This document shows, one piece after another, positions 1 through 8,936 of a stretch of DNA of 64,000 nt. The stretch's first letter is position 1. Each line of letters starts with the position of its first letter. Under the pieces are notes generated by a model, which worked only from the letters and a program-made list of their open reading frames with translations, had not been told where the DNA came from and did no database searches. The translations under genes were made by a program, and so were the position numbers. Origin of the DNA: Rubripirellula reticaptiva (lineage in GTDB: Bacteria; Planctomycetota; Planctomycetia; Pirellulales; Pirellulaceae); assembly GCF_007860175.1 (NCBI RefSeq), contig NZ_SJPX01000004.1, forward strand, positions 905,781 to 969,780, in the 5' to 3' direction.

Positions 1-430
1 AGTCTTCGTACACCGAACGGTCGGGGTCGGTGGTCAAGGAATAGGCCGAGGTGATTTCGGCGAATGTTTTGCCTGCATCAGGATGTTCCTTGCCCATCAA
101 GTCTTTGACTTCGTCAACGGTTTCATCCGAAACGCTGATGATTTGGACGCCTTGGCCGCGATATTTATTTTGTAATTCTGCCAAGTGCGGCATGCTGCCG
201 ATGCATGGACCACACCAGGTTGCCCAAAATTCGACGACATAGACTTTGTCTGCCGCGAACTTGGTGACTGGTTTGAACGCACTGGCGCCGTCTTGCAGCC
301 AGAACTCAATGTCGATCGCAGGTGCCTTGGAACCGATGCCCAATTCGGCAGCCGATGCGAGACCAGAATTGGTAGCGGCCATTGCGAGCGCAGAAGCCAG
401 AAGCGAAGTAAAGAGCAGTCGAATTTTCAT
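1..430 (-). CDS. TlpA-family thioredoxin-like protein, 3' end outside window
   Basis: The first 143 residues are visible; the gene runs off the left edge. It opens with a signal peptide (basic MKIR, then a hydrophobic stretch to about residue 25 ending in ASAAE), so the protein is exported. A thioredoxin fold follows, with the motif VVEFWATWCGPC holding the CxxC pair and the following SMPHLAEL helix typical of TlpA/ResA proteins. Such proteins transfer thiol/disulfide electrons in the periplasm, often for cytochrome maturation, but the substrate here is unknown. It lies 184 bp downstream of fhcC on the same strand and could be read through from that operon. Start chosen at the ATG directly before the signal peptide. 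Confidence 0.85.
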   Translation of the reverse strand, partial: MKIRLLFTSLLASALAMAATNSGLASAAELGIGSKAPAIDIEFWLQDGASAFKPVTKFAADKVYVVEFWATWCGPCIGSMPHLAELQNKYRGQGVQIISVSDETVDEVKDLMGKEHPDAGKTFAEITSAYSLTTDPDRSVYED

Positions 431-614
431 GGTGGGACAATGACTCATGTCAGCGGTTTTTACGGCCGGAAAGCCGGGAAGGGGGATCTGTCGGGCGTTA
501 GCACCCGAATCTGTACGCGTAGTTTACGCCGAATGAAGGTGTTTCGCCCATACGGATCCAAACGAGCCGTTGAACGGAAACGCACAATTGGCGTTAACGC
601 GTTGGTTTCACGTA

Positions 615-1328
615 TTAATGGGGCGTCACGATCTCGCCTTGGCCACCAACCGCACGGTCGCCTCGCCGGGTCGAGACTTGTTGATCTTGCAGTCGCGACC
701 AAAATTCCACCAAGTGGCCCGTTTCTGGCGGTGCAATCAAGGAGGCGATCAAAAAGTCAGACTCCACCGGATCAGAAAAGCGTCCGTCTGCCAAAATTGG
801 CATTTGGGAAACAATCAAGCTGCCCCGTCGCATGCCGATCGCAAAATCATGACCAATTTTTCCAGCGATCACGATGGTGCCGGCCACCATGTGAGCGGCG
901 GCGAACCGACCCACGTTGCCGCAGATCCAGATCTCGCCACGCCGCATTCGATGGCCCGCGTAATCACCGACGTTCCCGGTAATAACGATTCGGCCGCCCG
1001 ACATGCCGAGTCGTTTGCCGTCCGCGGCACCACCCAGGAAATTGCCTGCGTCGCCGACAACTTTCAATTCGCCCGACGACAAAGCGGCGCCGATGTGATC
1101 GAACCGGCGCAGGTCGCCTCGCAATTCCACGGTGTCCGGGCCATCGGAATCCTGAACATCAAACCAGTCACCGATCGTTTGACGTCCCAGCGAAATTTTC
1201 TTGATTTCGGCGAGTGATTTGTCGCCAAAGTTCTTGGCGTCGATTGGGGACGCGTCGATGTTTTCGGCGCAGGTCTCAACTTTGTTTTCAGGGGGCTTTT
1301 GCTTTTGCGTCAGAGTCCACTTGGTCAT
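615..1328 (-). CDS. fhcC: Formyltransferase/hydrolase complex subunit C (formylmethanofuran dehydrogenase subunit C homologue)
   Basis: 237 aa. The central part is a row of glycine-rich beta-helix repeats (GGRIVITGNVG, GEIWICGNVG, GTIVIAGKIG, each about 19 residues apart), which is the signature of FwdC/FmdC/FhcC. In bacteria with tetrahydromethanopterin the Fhc complex carries C1 units from formyl-H4MPT towards formate; FhcC is the structural subunit that binds FhcA and FhcD. The ATG lies within an ATGA overlap with the fhcD stop, which fixes the start and indicates translational coupling; the frame stays open upstream but adds only Arg-rich residues antisense to nothing useful. Last gene of the fhc operon. 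Confidence 0.92.
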   Translation of the reverse strand: MTKWTLTQKQKPPENKVETCAENIDASPIDAKNFGDKSLAEIKKISLGRQTIGDWFDVQDSDGPDTVELRGDLRRFDHIGAALSSGELKVVGDAGNFLGGAADGKRLGMSGGRIVITGNVGDYAGHRMRRGEIWICGNVGRFAAAHMVAGTIVIAGKIGHDFAIGMRRGSLIVSQMPILADGRFSDPVESDFLIASLIAPPETGHLVEFWSRLQDQQVSTRRGDRAVGGQGEIVTPH

Positions 1329-2257
1329 TGCATCACCTCGGCTAAATGAAAGTGATGCTTGCCTAATTTTCCGCCGTAGTTGCCGGCGGTTACGCGTAAC
1401 AGTCCGTTTCCGCCCGCCGCTTTGCATGCCGCGGTGACGCCAACTTTGATCGAGTTGGCGATTGCATCAAACGACAGCCCGTCGATCACGATTTCCATCG
1501 CGATGGTTTCGTCATCACGCAGCAGTGATGGTGTCATCGTTCGCAGCGTGGGGCAAAATGCATCGTTGGTGGACGCGAACAGCGCCGGATACTTTGATCC
1601 GACTTTGGATCCGCTACGCGCCGCGCCACCGGGGAATGGAGTGATCATGTCGGGAAGGTCTCGCATTGCATCCACGGCTGCACGGCAGGCTTTTGAGATC
1701 GCCTCGATCGAATTCCCTAGCAGCAAAAAGTTGCCACCGCCAATGCCGTTGATTCTCGCCACATCATGTTCGCAAACAAACTCACCGTCCATCACTGGGA
1801 TACGCCAATAACGGCGTCCCTTGGCGTAGCCGGCTGCGGGGGTGACTTTGCTGATCTGATTACCGTCGCCAAAGTAGCGAATCGTTTTGCCAAGCGGGAT
1901 TCGTTTCGGGTGCATCGACTTGTCACCGACGATGCCGGCGTAAAGCGCCGATGTTGGGCAGGTCAAAACGCACTGACCGACTCGGCGCGGAATCTGCTTT
2001 TCCAGTTCGCTGCCGGAAACGGCGAAAGCCAGCACCGAAAACCCTGGTCGACCGTCGGGCGTTTCCTCGGGTGAAAGCTCTCGCTCGATTGCGGTCTCGA
2101 TACCACAGGCAATCACGCTGGTTCCGAATCCTGTCATCGCCATGGTTGCATCAAGAGCCCATTGGCGATCGTGGCCGGTGATGATCACGCGAGTTGCTTT
2201 CATGTCGAAAGCTTCGGCAAATTCGGATTCGATCGTTACGCCGTTCAAAATGGTCAT
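1325..2257 (-). CDS. fhcD: Formylmethanofuran:tetrahydromethanopterin formyltransferase
   Basis: 310 aa, the usual length for Ftr/FhcD. It transfers the formyl group between tetrahydromethanopterin and the methanofuran-type carrier. Recognised from the N-terminal stretch starting MTILNGVTIESEFAEAF with the following TRVIITGHDRQWAL, the LTCPTSALYAG region and the C-terminal NYGGKLGKHHFHL. It overlaps fhcA (upstream) and fhcC (downstream) by 4 bp each, both as ATGA, so the three are translationally coupled. Planctomycetes are one of the few bacterial groups known to carry this archaeal-type enzyme; function is therefore assigned from the family, not from any experiment on this organism. Confidence 0.95.
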   Translation of the reverse strand: MTILNGVTIESEFAEAFDMKATRVIITGHDRQWALDATMAMTGFGTSVIACGIETAIERELSPEETPDGRPGFSVLAFAVSGSELEKQIPRRVGQCVLTCPTSALYAGIVGDKSMHPKRIPLGKTIRYFGDGNQISKVTPAAGYAKGRRYWRIPVMDGEFVCEHDVARINGIGGGNFLLLGNSIEAISKACRAAVDAMRDLPDMITPFPGGAARSGSKVGSKYPALFASTNDAFCPTLRTMTPSLLRDDETIAMEIVIDGLSFDAIANSIKVGVTAACKAAGGNGLLRVTAGNYGGKLGKHHFHLAEVMQ

Positions 2258-3918
2258 TGCACACGTTCCTTCGTGCTGGCGGCGGTAGGAGTGGACCGAA
2301 TTACGTTGGCCATTTCATCGTCACTGATCCACAAACGACGCATGTCCATCATTGCCGACGACTGGTAACGGTCAATGAAACCGCTGACCGCATCACGATC
2401 GCAATCCAAGTTGGCTTTCAGTGTGGTTGGCGAAGCGGACACATGAGTTGCTCCTTCGCCGCGGACCAATTTTCCTTGGCGGAACACGTACTTGGGTTTT
2501 GAAAACATTCGTTCGATGTTTTCGTGGTTGGCGTAGACAACGACGTCGGCAATCGAACCGACTTGCAAGTTCCCGCGATCGGCCAGACCCAGGATCGCGG
2601 CCGGCGCGCTGCGAGTCATCGTTGTTATTTCGGGGATCGTGTATTGGCGATCCAGTCCTGCCAATTCGCTAGACGCTGCTGCGTCGCGATGGATTTCGGC
2701 CAGTGCGGTTTCTCGCATCGTGCGATCGCCCAGCAAACCGATCAAGTGCGGGTAAGTCGTAAACGGGGCTCCGTTGGGATGGTCCGTTGTCAGGAAGACT
2801 CGTGACGGATCATCGATCAACAAGAACAGTTCTAGCCCGATTGCCCACTGCAACGAGTGAACGAATTGGCGGCGGCGATACTTGAACGGCACCACGCCGC
2901 AACCGGCTTCGCATTCGACGTCGACCAGTGCTGATTGCTTGGGGCTGGCATGTCGGAAATTTTCGTGTTGGTGCATCGCGTCGGCGCTGATCGTGACGGT
3001 TTGCCCGAACATCACTTGGCCGACATCGATGGTCACGTTGGGATGCCGCTGCATGGCTTCGACAAGTCGTGCCGCAGCCGATGACATTTTGTACGGCCCC
3101 TCGGTGCCATAGCAGTGGAATTGGGCGTGCGTCAAATGGATCGGCAGACCGTTGGCGGCTTCGATCGTGGCCAGGGTCGATTCAATGTTGCCCGGCACGC
3201 CCAGATTGCTGCAGTGGACATGCAGCGGATGGCGCAAACCGATTTCGTGGACCGATCGGCAAAGCGTCCGAATCACATCACCCGGCGAGATGTCGTATTT
3301 GGGATGACGCGAATCAACATCGAAGGTTCGCACGTTGAACTTGAACGCATTGATGCCGCCCGGGTTCACGACTTTCACGGCAATGCACTGGGTCGCCGAT
3401 ACCATCCAAGCGACGTAATCGTTGATCAAGGGCTGCGGCACCTTGTCCGCAATCATCGACAGCAGCACGTCGTCGTTGCCCAGCAAACAATAGCCACCGG
3501 TATCGAGTCCGCCGACATCGGCCATTTCGGCATGGGCCGAACGGGCATTGCAGGGAATCACGGCCGGTTCAAAGCAAGTCGTGTAGCCCATGTCCAGATA
3601 ACGCCGGCCAGTTACATGTGCCGCTGGCAAGTACTCGCATTCGGCAGCAAGCGTTTGTGCGGCCGCGGCATGCGAAGCGACCTCGTCGGACAGCAGCATC
3701 CGAGCGATCGAGACTTTTCCGCCACCAATGTGCGTATGCAAATCGATGCCGCCGGCCATCACGGTGCAATTCGATGCGTCGATGGTCCGCACACTCTTGT
3801 CATTGACGTCGCTCGCCTGCGCAATCGCGATACGACCGTGTTCGATGACAAGATCGGCGATGTGGTCGATTCCGGCGGCGGGGTCGATCAGTCGTCCTGA
3901 GGTGATTCGAGTTCGCAT
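2254..3918 (-). CDS. fhcA: Formyltransferase/hydrolase complex subunit A (formylmethanofuran dehydrogenase subunit A homologue)
   Basis: 554 aa amidohydrolase-fold protein. The metal-binding HxH is at residues 61-63 (GGIDLHTHIGGGK); a lysine in GGINAFKFN is placed where FwdA has its carboxylated metal-bridging lysine; HVHCSN, HLTHAQFH and the late Asp in TTDHPNG supply the remaining ligands. All expected catalytic positions appear intact, consistent with formyl hydrolysis on the methanofuran-like carrier. It starts 9 bp after the lipoprotein-like gene at 3928 and overlaps fhcD by 4 bp. No fhcB, its usual neighbour in Methylobacterium, is present in this window. Confidence 0.95.
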   Translation of the reverse strand: MRTRITSGRLIDPAAGIDHIADLVIEHGRIAIAQASDVNDKSVRTIDASNCTVMAGGIDLHTHIGGGKVSIARMLLSDEVASHAAAAQTLAAECEYLPAAHVTGRRYLDMGYTTCFEPAVIPCNARSAHAEMADVGGLDTGGYCLLGNDDVLLSMIADKVPQPLINDYVAWMVSATQCIAVKVVNPGGINAFKFNVRTFDVDSRHPKYDISPGDVIRTLCRSVHEIGLRHPLHVHCSNLGVPGNIESTLATIEAANGLPIHLTHAQFHCYGTEGPYKMSSAAARLVEAMQRHPNVTIDVGQVMFGQTVTISADAMHQHENFRHASPKQSALVDVECEAGCGVVPFKYRRRQFVHSLQWAIGLELFLLIDDPSRVFLTTDHPNGAPFTTYPHLIGLLGDRTMRETALAEIHRDAAASSELAGLDRQYTIPEITTMTRSAPAAILGLADRGNLQVGSIADVVVYANHENIERMFSKPKYVFRQGKLVRGEGATHVSASPTTLKANLDCDRDAVSGFIDRYQSSAMMDMRRLWISDDEMANVIRSTPTAASTKERVQ

Positions 3919-3927
3919 GCGGAGAGC

Positions 3928-4797
3928 TTACTCGGCCGCAGTCGTTTCGGGCATGGGCGTTTCGGGCATGGGCGATTCGGTGTCTGCATCGTCAGTGGCT
4001 TTGTCGTCGCCTTTTTCAGCCTCCTGGTCAGCGGTGCGTCGGCTGCGACGCGTCTTGCGAACCGGTGCCGCCGCGGGCTCGCCGTAGATTCGGTCAGTGG
4101 TAACGACGACGCGATCGCCTTTCACTTTCGTGTCGTCTGGCGGCTGATAGAAACCCTCGACCGAAACGCTGTCGCCCTCTTGGGCCAACGACAGATTGTT
4201 GAATCGGATCTCGAATTTTACGTCTGGGGTCAGCGGAGCCTGCACCGGAATTTTGCCGGCTTGGATCATGATGCCAGTTCCGTCCATTCCCAGGATTCCG
4301 CCAACGACATTGACCGTCGCGACCTGCGGAACAGGTTCGTTTCTGTTTCTTCGCTCGCCATAAATCCCAGGGACGAATTGTTCTCGAGCGCGCCCTGACA
4401 GATTGCCGGCTAACGGTTGAAACAGCTCGACCTTTTCAATTGCCTGAGTCGCCGCGCCAGCGGCGGTAAAGGTGCCTCGAAATCGAGCCATCATTCCCCG
4501 TTGCAAGAACATCGGTTTGGCTTCGGCCACAAACACGAACGATTCCGGCGAATCGGGCGGCTGCACCATGACTTCCGTGCCATCGTCGCGGATCACAACC
4601 ATGACGCCTCGCTCGAACGATTTCAGTTTGCCTTTGAACTCCGTCACCATGTTTGAGCCGGCCGCGTCTTGATCCGGCGAGGCTGCGTCTTGCCCTGACG
4701 AAATCGAGCAGGCCATCACAAATAGGCATCCAATCGTGAAGTTAGCTATCGCGACCTTGGCAATCAGGGCGATTCGAGAGAAATAGTTGTGTGCCAT
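3928..4797 (-). CDS. Putative lipoprotein/exported protein heading the fhc operon
   Basis: 289 aa, family not recognised. The start was placed at the ATG before a basic N-terminus and a hydrophobic segment (residues about 9-32) that ends VMAC, a possible lipobox with Cys as the first mature residue; the longer frame to 5160 only adds low-quality sequence antisense to panB. The mature part looks beta-rich and contains two similar segments that speak of oligonucleotide/OB-like strands (LKSFERGVMVVIRDDGTEVMV and GGILGMDGTGIMIQ), but this is only an impression. The C-terminus is Lys/Asp/Glu-rich and ends in a PMPET duplication. Nine bases separate it from fhcA, so it is probably co-transcribed with the C1 genes. 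Confidence 0.75.
   Translation of the reverse strand: MAHNYFSRIALIAKVAIANFTIGCLFVMACSISSGQDAASPDQDAAGSNMVTEFKGKLKSFERGVMVVIRDDGTEVMVQPPDSPESFVFVAEAKPMFLQRGMMARFRGTFTAAGAATQAIEKVELFQPLAGNLSGRAREQFVPGIYGERRNRNEPVPQVATVNVVGGILGMDGTGIMIQAGKIPVQAPLTPDVKFEIRFNNLSLAQEGDSVSVEGFYQPPDDTKVKGDRVVVTTDRIYGEPAAAPVRKTRRSRRTADQEAEKGDDKATDDADTESPMPETPMPETTAAE
3943..3972. repeat. 15-bp perfect tandem duplication in coding sequence
   Basis: CGTTTCGGGCATGGG occurs twice head to tail (3943-3957, 3958-3972). It lies at the 3' end of the lipoprotein-like gene and encodes the repeated PMPET at the C-terminus; the duplication keeps the frame. A polymerase-slippage product is the simple explanation. Confidence 0.85.
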
Positions 4798-4958
4798 CAG
4801 CCGTCGCTCTAATTCAGGTTTTCGTGACAGTTCGGTCCTGGGACGCTCATTGTACGTCGATCTCGCCCCGTTGGAACGCTTCGGCGGTTGGTTAAGATAC
4901 TGAATTGCCGCATTTTGCCGCAGCAGATCTTTCCCAACGATTCCTTCGAAAGCCACTG

Positions 4959-5777
4959 ATGACCCGCAACCATTCGACGGACTCACCTGGACCATCGCGA
5001 GTGACGATTCGCACGTTGGCAAAAATGCGTCGCGAGAACCAGTCGATCTCGATGCTGACGGCCTACGATTTTCCAATCGCCGAAGCTCTCGACGAAGCCG
5101 GCATCGACGTTTTGTTGGTGGGAGATTCGTTGGCGATGGTTGTACAGGGACACTCGACAACTTTGCCCGTCACGATGGACCAGATCATTTATCACGCAGA
5201 AATGGTCGGCCGGGCAGCAAAGCGGGCCATGGTCGTTGTCGACCTGCCGTTCCCCGAAGGCCAATTGTCGATCGAACGAAGCATCGAAGCGAGTGCGCGG
5301 GTGTTGAAAGAGACTCAGTGCCATGCGGTTAAACTTGAAGGCGGTGCCGAACAGGCTTCGCGAATCGAAGCGATCGTGACCGCTGGCATCCCTGTCATGG
5401 CTCACGTCGGACTGCGTCCCCAAAACGTTCACGTCGACGGCGGCTACCGCGTCCAACGTGATGAAGTTCAATTGATTGCCGATGCAAAAGCGGCTCAGGC
5501 GGCGGGAGCCTTCGCAGTGTTGATTGAATGCGTCACCACTGAAATCGGCAAAGCGATCACCGAATCAGTCACGGTTCCGACGATCGGCATTGGTGCTGGA
5601 CCGCATACGACCGGCCAGGTGTTGGTGACGCATGATTTGATCGGTTTCCATTCGGGGTACTTGCCCAAGTTCGTTCGTCAGGTTGCCGACGTGCGCGGTT
5701 TGATCAAGGACGCTGCCGCCGGTTATGCCCAATCGATCCGCGACGGTGAATTTCCTAGCGAAAAAGAATCCTTCTAG
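4959..5777 (+). CDS. panB: 3-methyl-2-oxobutanoate hydroxymethyltransferase
   Basis: 272 aa, normal length for PanB. It adds a hydroxymethyl group from methylenetetrahydrofolate to 2-ketoisovalerate, the first committed step of pantothenate synthesis. Diagnostic stretches are SMLTAYDFPIA, VLLVGDSLAMV (metal-binding Asp), VKLEGG, VMAHVGLRPQ and TIGIGAGPHTTGQVLV. The ATG at 4959 was chosen over an in-frame upstream start at 4905 because the additional 18 residues are not part of the family and the shorter form starts just before the conserved core. It is transcribed divergently from the lipoprotein/fhc operon, with about 160 bp between them. A methylene-H4F user beside H4MPT genes is probably coincidental. 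Confidence 0.96.
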   Translation: MTRNHSTDSPGPSRVTIRTLAKMRRENQSISMLTAYDFPIAEALDEAGIDVLLVGDSLAMVVQGHSTTLPVTMDQIIYHAEMVGRAAKRAMVVVDLPFPEGQLSIERSIEASARVLKETQCHAVKLEGGAEQASRIEAIVTAGIPVMAHVGLRPQNVHVDGGYRVQRDEVQLIADAKAAQAAGAFAVLIECVTTEIGKAITESVTVPTIGIGAGPHTTGQVLVTHDLIGFHSGYLPKFVRQVADVRGLIKDAAAGYAQSIRDGEFPSEKESF

Positions 5778-5795
5778 CCCGAAGCAAAAAGCACG

Positions 5796-6311
5796 ATGTC
5801 GGAAACCACGAATCAGGATGACTCAGTCGAGAACGACTTAGTCCAGAACCGCTCCGTTGAATCGCCGCCCAGCGTCGCGCCCACGATGCGATTGTCGCGA
5901 CTCGGGTTAATCATCAGCCTGTCGTCGATGGTCGCCGCGGGGTTGGCTGTGTACGCGTTGTTTCCATCAAGCATTGATGGTCCGCCGCTGCCCGTCGAAG
6001 TTCAAATTGGCAATGAACCCGTCATGACAACCAGTGGTGTCGGTGCCATGGTCACCGAGGTGGTGATTGTCACCAACGTTTCGGACCACGACATTCCCAA
6101 GCTGACGTTGGATATCAACGGGCAATACTTGCTGCTGCAAAGCTCGCCGCTCAAAGTTGGCGAGACGTTGACCATGCCGCAAAGCGTGTTCACCGACAAA
6201 CGAAGCAGCCAACGGTTCGACGCGTTCAAGTACGATGTAGAAGACGTCACCGTGACCGGACAACTTCCCAGCGGAGCTCGTGGCGTCAGTAAGTTCTTTT
6301 TTTCCGAATAA
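5796..6311 (+). CDS. Hypothetical single-pass membrane protein
   Basis: 171 aa, family not recognised. An acidic, polar N-terminus of about 35 residues is followed by one hydrophobic segment (about 36-54, LGLIISLSSMVAAGLAVYAL), then a beta-rich domain of about 110 residues (VTEVVIVTNVSDHDIPKLTLDING and later strands) that probably lies outside the membrane. The domain resembles small immunoglobulin-like modules in which a transition of strand-turn-strand recurs, but no named family is claimed. It begins 18 bp after panB and ends 18 bp before the TPR gene, so the three could form one transcript. Confidence 0.75.
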   Translation: MSETTNQDDSVENDLVQNRSVESPPSVAPTMRLSRLGLIISLSSMVAAGLAVYALFPSSIDGPPLPVEVQIGNEPVMTTSGVGAMVTEVVIVTNVSDHDIPKLTLDINGQYLLLQSSPLKVGETLTMPQSVFTDKRSSQRFDAFKYDVEDVTVTGQLPSGARGVSKFFFSE

Positions 6312-6329
6312 GTATAGAAGTGGGTTGCC

Positions 6330-7244
6330 ATGTTACGCGTCTGGCTCGTCGTCGCATGTTCGCTGGTCGTCTCTGCCAGTCAGCTCGCCGCCGAAGACGA
6401 GGTCAAACCGTACGTCAGTTACGAAGCGGCCTTTCACGCTGCGTCCAAGCATCGTGCCAGTGGAGAATGGAAGGCTAGCGAGGACGCACTTCGGCAGGCA
6501 ATCGAGCTTAGCTCGGACGTTCGCAAACACTGCGACGCTCACCGTGTTTTGGTCGACGTCTATTCAAGACTCGACAAACCGGGTGCGATGTTTGATTCGG
6601 CTGATTTCGTCGTTGCAAACCACCCGCACGCTGCGTCAGCATCGCTGACCAAAAGCAGCTTGACGTCCATCGTCGGTCAACGCGATTGGCACGCGAAGAT
6701 GAAGGAACGCTACGAAGGAATCCTGGTCAAGGATCCCAAGAATCGCGTCGCGCTCGAGATGATGGAGCGATACACGTACTTGCTATCTCGCCAGCATGAC
6801 AAGCGAATTGAGTATCTGGATCGACTGATCGATTTGCAAAAAAGTTCTGACGAGCCGATCGATATACGGATGCACATGGACCGCGCGTTCTCGTACAAAA
6901 TCTTGCACGACTATCCCAAGTCCGCCGAACTGTACGAGGGGACGGCTGAACTCGACGATGCATCGCGTTCGTTCGCATTGATGCGGGCAGCGGAAGTTTG
7001 GCAACAGGCCAAGGACAAGCCAAAAGCACTGGCCGCGGCCAAACGGGCCGATCAGTTGGGACCGAGCAAAGGAGTCGACAACAATTTGTACGCGTGGCAT
7101 CGCGGACTAGGTGAAGTATTCATTTACACTCGCCAAACCGATCTGGCGATCAAGCATCTCGAGGCGGCTGTCGCCGAGGCACCCATCAATGCGTACCGCC
7201 AGCAGTGCACCGAGCTATTAGAATTGGCTAAAGATCTGAAGTAA
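6330..7244 (+). CDS. Exported tetratricopeptide-repeat protein
   Basis: 304 aa. A signal peptide (MLRVWLVVACSLVVSASQLAA) precedes an all-helical protein with TPR-like units: the pairs around FHAASKHRASGEWKASEDALRQAI, AYSYKIL-type helices (SAELYEGTAEL) and the C-terminal GEVFIYTRQTDLAIKHLEAAV, where Gly/Ala/Tyr positions fit the TPR pattern. TPRs usually hold partner proteins; the partner is unknown. It follows the small membrane protein at 5796 after 18 bp and precedes a secreted sulfatase by 52 bp. Confidence 0.8.
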   Translation: MLRVWLVVACSLVVSASQLAAEDEVKPYVSYEAAFHAASKHRASGEWKASEDALRQAIELSSDVRKHCDAHRVLVDVYSRLDKPGAMFDSADFVVANHPHAASASLTKSSLTSIVGQRDWHAKMKERYEGILVKDPKNRVALEMMERYTYLLSRQHDKRIEYLDRLIDLQKSSDEPIDIRMHMDRAFSYKILHDYPKSAELYEGTAELDDASRSFALMRAAEVWQQAKDKPKALAAAKRADQLGPSKGVDNNLYAWHRGLGEVFIYTRQTDLAIKHLEAAVAEAPINAYRQQCTELLELAKDLK

Positions 7245-7296
7245 TCCATTTCACGATTTTCTTGAACTCGCAACCTTATGTCACGGATCTCACGCA

Positions 7297-8796
7297 ATGC
7301 TTCGACTCACCAGCCTGGTTCTCGGTTTCATTGCCGTTGTTTTTACAACTTCTTTGCAAGCTCAGTCGCCGCCACCCAACATTGTCGTCATCTTTATTGA
7401 TGACATGGGCTATGCCGATATCAATCCGTTCGGTGCGACCGAGTATCAAACGCCCAACCTGAATCGAATGGCGTCGGAAGGTCGTAAGTTCACGGATTTT
7501 GTCGTGTCATCGGCCGTCTGTTCGGCTTCACGATCGGCACTGATGACAGGGTGCTATCACCGCCGCGTCGGGATTAGCGGCGCTTTGGGGCCAAAGTCAA
7601 ACATCGGCATCGCCGAGCGAGAAACGACGTTGGCCGAGCTGTGTAAATCCAAGGGCTACGCAACCGCGGCGTTTGGAAAATGGCACCTTGGTCACGATCC
7701 CAAGTTCTTGCCCACCAATCACGGATTCGATGAGTTCTATGGAATCCCCTACAGCAACGACATGTGGCCGCTGCACCCGGCGTCGGTCGCCCAGCGAGAA
7801 AAAGATCCGAACGCCAAAATTGCTTGGCCGGCGCTACCGATGATCGAAGCCACCGTCGATGGTGGTGTCACGATCGTCAACGATGACATTCAGCCGGCTG
7901 ATCAAGAACAGATGACGAAGCAGTTTACCGAACGAGCGGTGGGCTTCATCAAGGATCACGTTGACACGCCGTTTTTCTTGTACCTGCCGCATCCCATGGT
8001 TCACGTACCGCTGTATGCATCGGAAGAGTTTCGTGGCAAAAGTGGTGCTGGCAAATTCGGCGATGTGGTGATGGAAGTGGATTGGTCGGTCGGCGAAATC
8101 TTGAATGCGATCGAAGACATCGGAGTCGAACGAAATACGCTGGTCGTGTTCACCAGTGACAACGGACCCTGGCTTTCATACGGCACGGATTCTGGCAAAG
8201 CGACGCCGCTACGTGAAGGCAAGGGGACGATGTTCGAAGGCGGATATCGCGAACCGACGATCATGTGGTGGAAAGGCAAAATTCCCGCTGGCACAACTTG
8301 CGATGAACTGGGCAGCACCATCGATCTCTTGCCCACGGTCGCGGCCCTGATCGGTGCCGATCTGCCCAAGCACAAAATCGACGGCAAAGACATTCGCCCG
8401 TTGATGTTCGGCGAAGCGGGTGCCGTTTCGCCTCACAATGCCTTCTATGGTTACTACGGCGGTGGACAACTGCAAACGATTCGCAACGAGCGGTTCAAGT
8501 TGGTTTTTCCGCACAAATATCGAACACTAAAAGGGCATCCAGGCGGGTTCGGAGGTCGGCCGGTGGCTTACACGAACGTGCAAGCTGAACTGGCCCTGTA
8601 CGACCTCGACAATGATGTGTCAGAAACCACCAATGTGATGGACAAGTTCCCTGCCGAAGTCGCTAAACTGCAGGCCGCCGCCGAAGAAGCTCGTGAAGAC
8701 TTGGGCGACAAACTGACCGGACGGTCAGGAAAGGGCATTCGTCCGGCCGATAGCCTATCACCCGATGACGCACGTTTGCCACAGAATTGGCGCTAG
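7297..8796 (+). CDS. Secreted sulfatase with C-x-A-x-R active-site motif
   Basis: 499 aa. Signal peptide at residues 1-22 (ends LQAQ), then the alkaline-phosphatase-like sulfatase fold: metal-binding FIDDMGYAD, the formylglycine site CSASR at Cys75, the GKWHLG motif, and the later TSDNGP metal ligands. Sulfatases hydrolyse sulfate esters, in marine planctomycetes mostly on algal or animal polysaccharides. The classical consensus is CxPxR; here the proline is replaced by alanine, a variant known in some sulfatases and still compatible with conversion by an anaerobic-type maturase (not in this window). The substrate cannot be told from sequence. Confidence 0.93.
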   Translation: MLRLTSLVLGFIAVVFTTSLQAQSPPPNIVVIFIDDMGYADINPFGATEYQTPNLNRMASEGRKFTDFVVSSAVCSASRSALMTGCYHRRVGISGALGPKSNIGIAERETTLAELCKSKGYATAAFGKWHLGHDPKFLPTNHGFDEFYGIPYSNDMWPLHPASVAQREKDPNAKIAWPALPMIEATVDGGVTIVNDDIQPADQEQMTKQFTERAVGFIKDHVDTPFFLYLPHPMVHVPLYASEEFRGKSGAGKFGDVVMEVDWSVGEILNAIEDIGVERNTLVVFTSDNGPWLSYGTDSGKATPLREGKGTMFEGGYREPTIMWWKGKIPAGTTCDELGSTIDLLPTVAALIGADLPKHKIDGKDIRPLMFGEAGAVSPHNAFYGYYGGGQLQTIRNERFKLVFPHKYRTLKGHPGGFGGRPVAYTNVQAELALYDLDNDVSETTNVMDKFPAEVAKLQAAAEEAREDLGDKLTGRSGKGIRPADSLSPDDARLPQNWR

Positions 8797-8936
8797 TCGA
8801 AATCGAGTAGGATGGGAGCAATCGGAGTTGAGGCGTTTTGCCGAAACAGACGTCGGTCACTTCGATTCCGATAGGCTGGGTACCCAGCGCGTTCTCAGCC
8901 TCTTTTCACAGCACGCTTCACCGGCAGCATCGCCCC

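Noticed and set aside
185-982. 265-codon open frame on the plus strand
   Set aside because: It lies antisense to the TlpA-like and fhcC genes, is Arg/Ser-rich and has no family features; a shadow of the real genes.
570-1217. 215-codon plus-strand frame
   Set aside because: Antisense to fhcC; the beta-helix repeats on the minus strand are clearly the coding frame.
3115-3900. 261-codon plus-strand frame
   Set aside because: Antisense to fhcA, His/Arg-rich, no family match.
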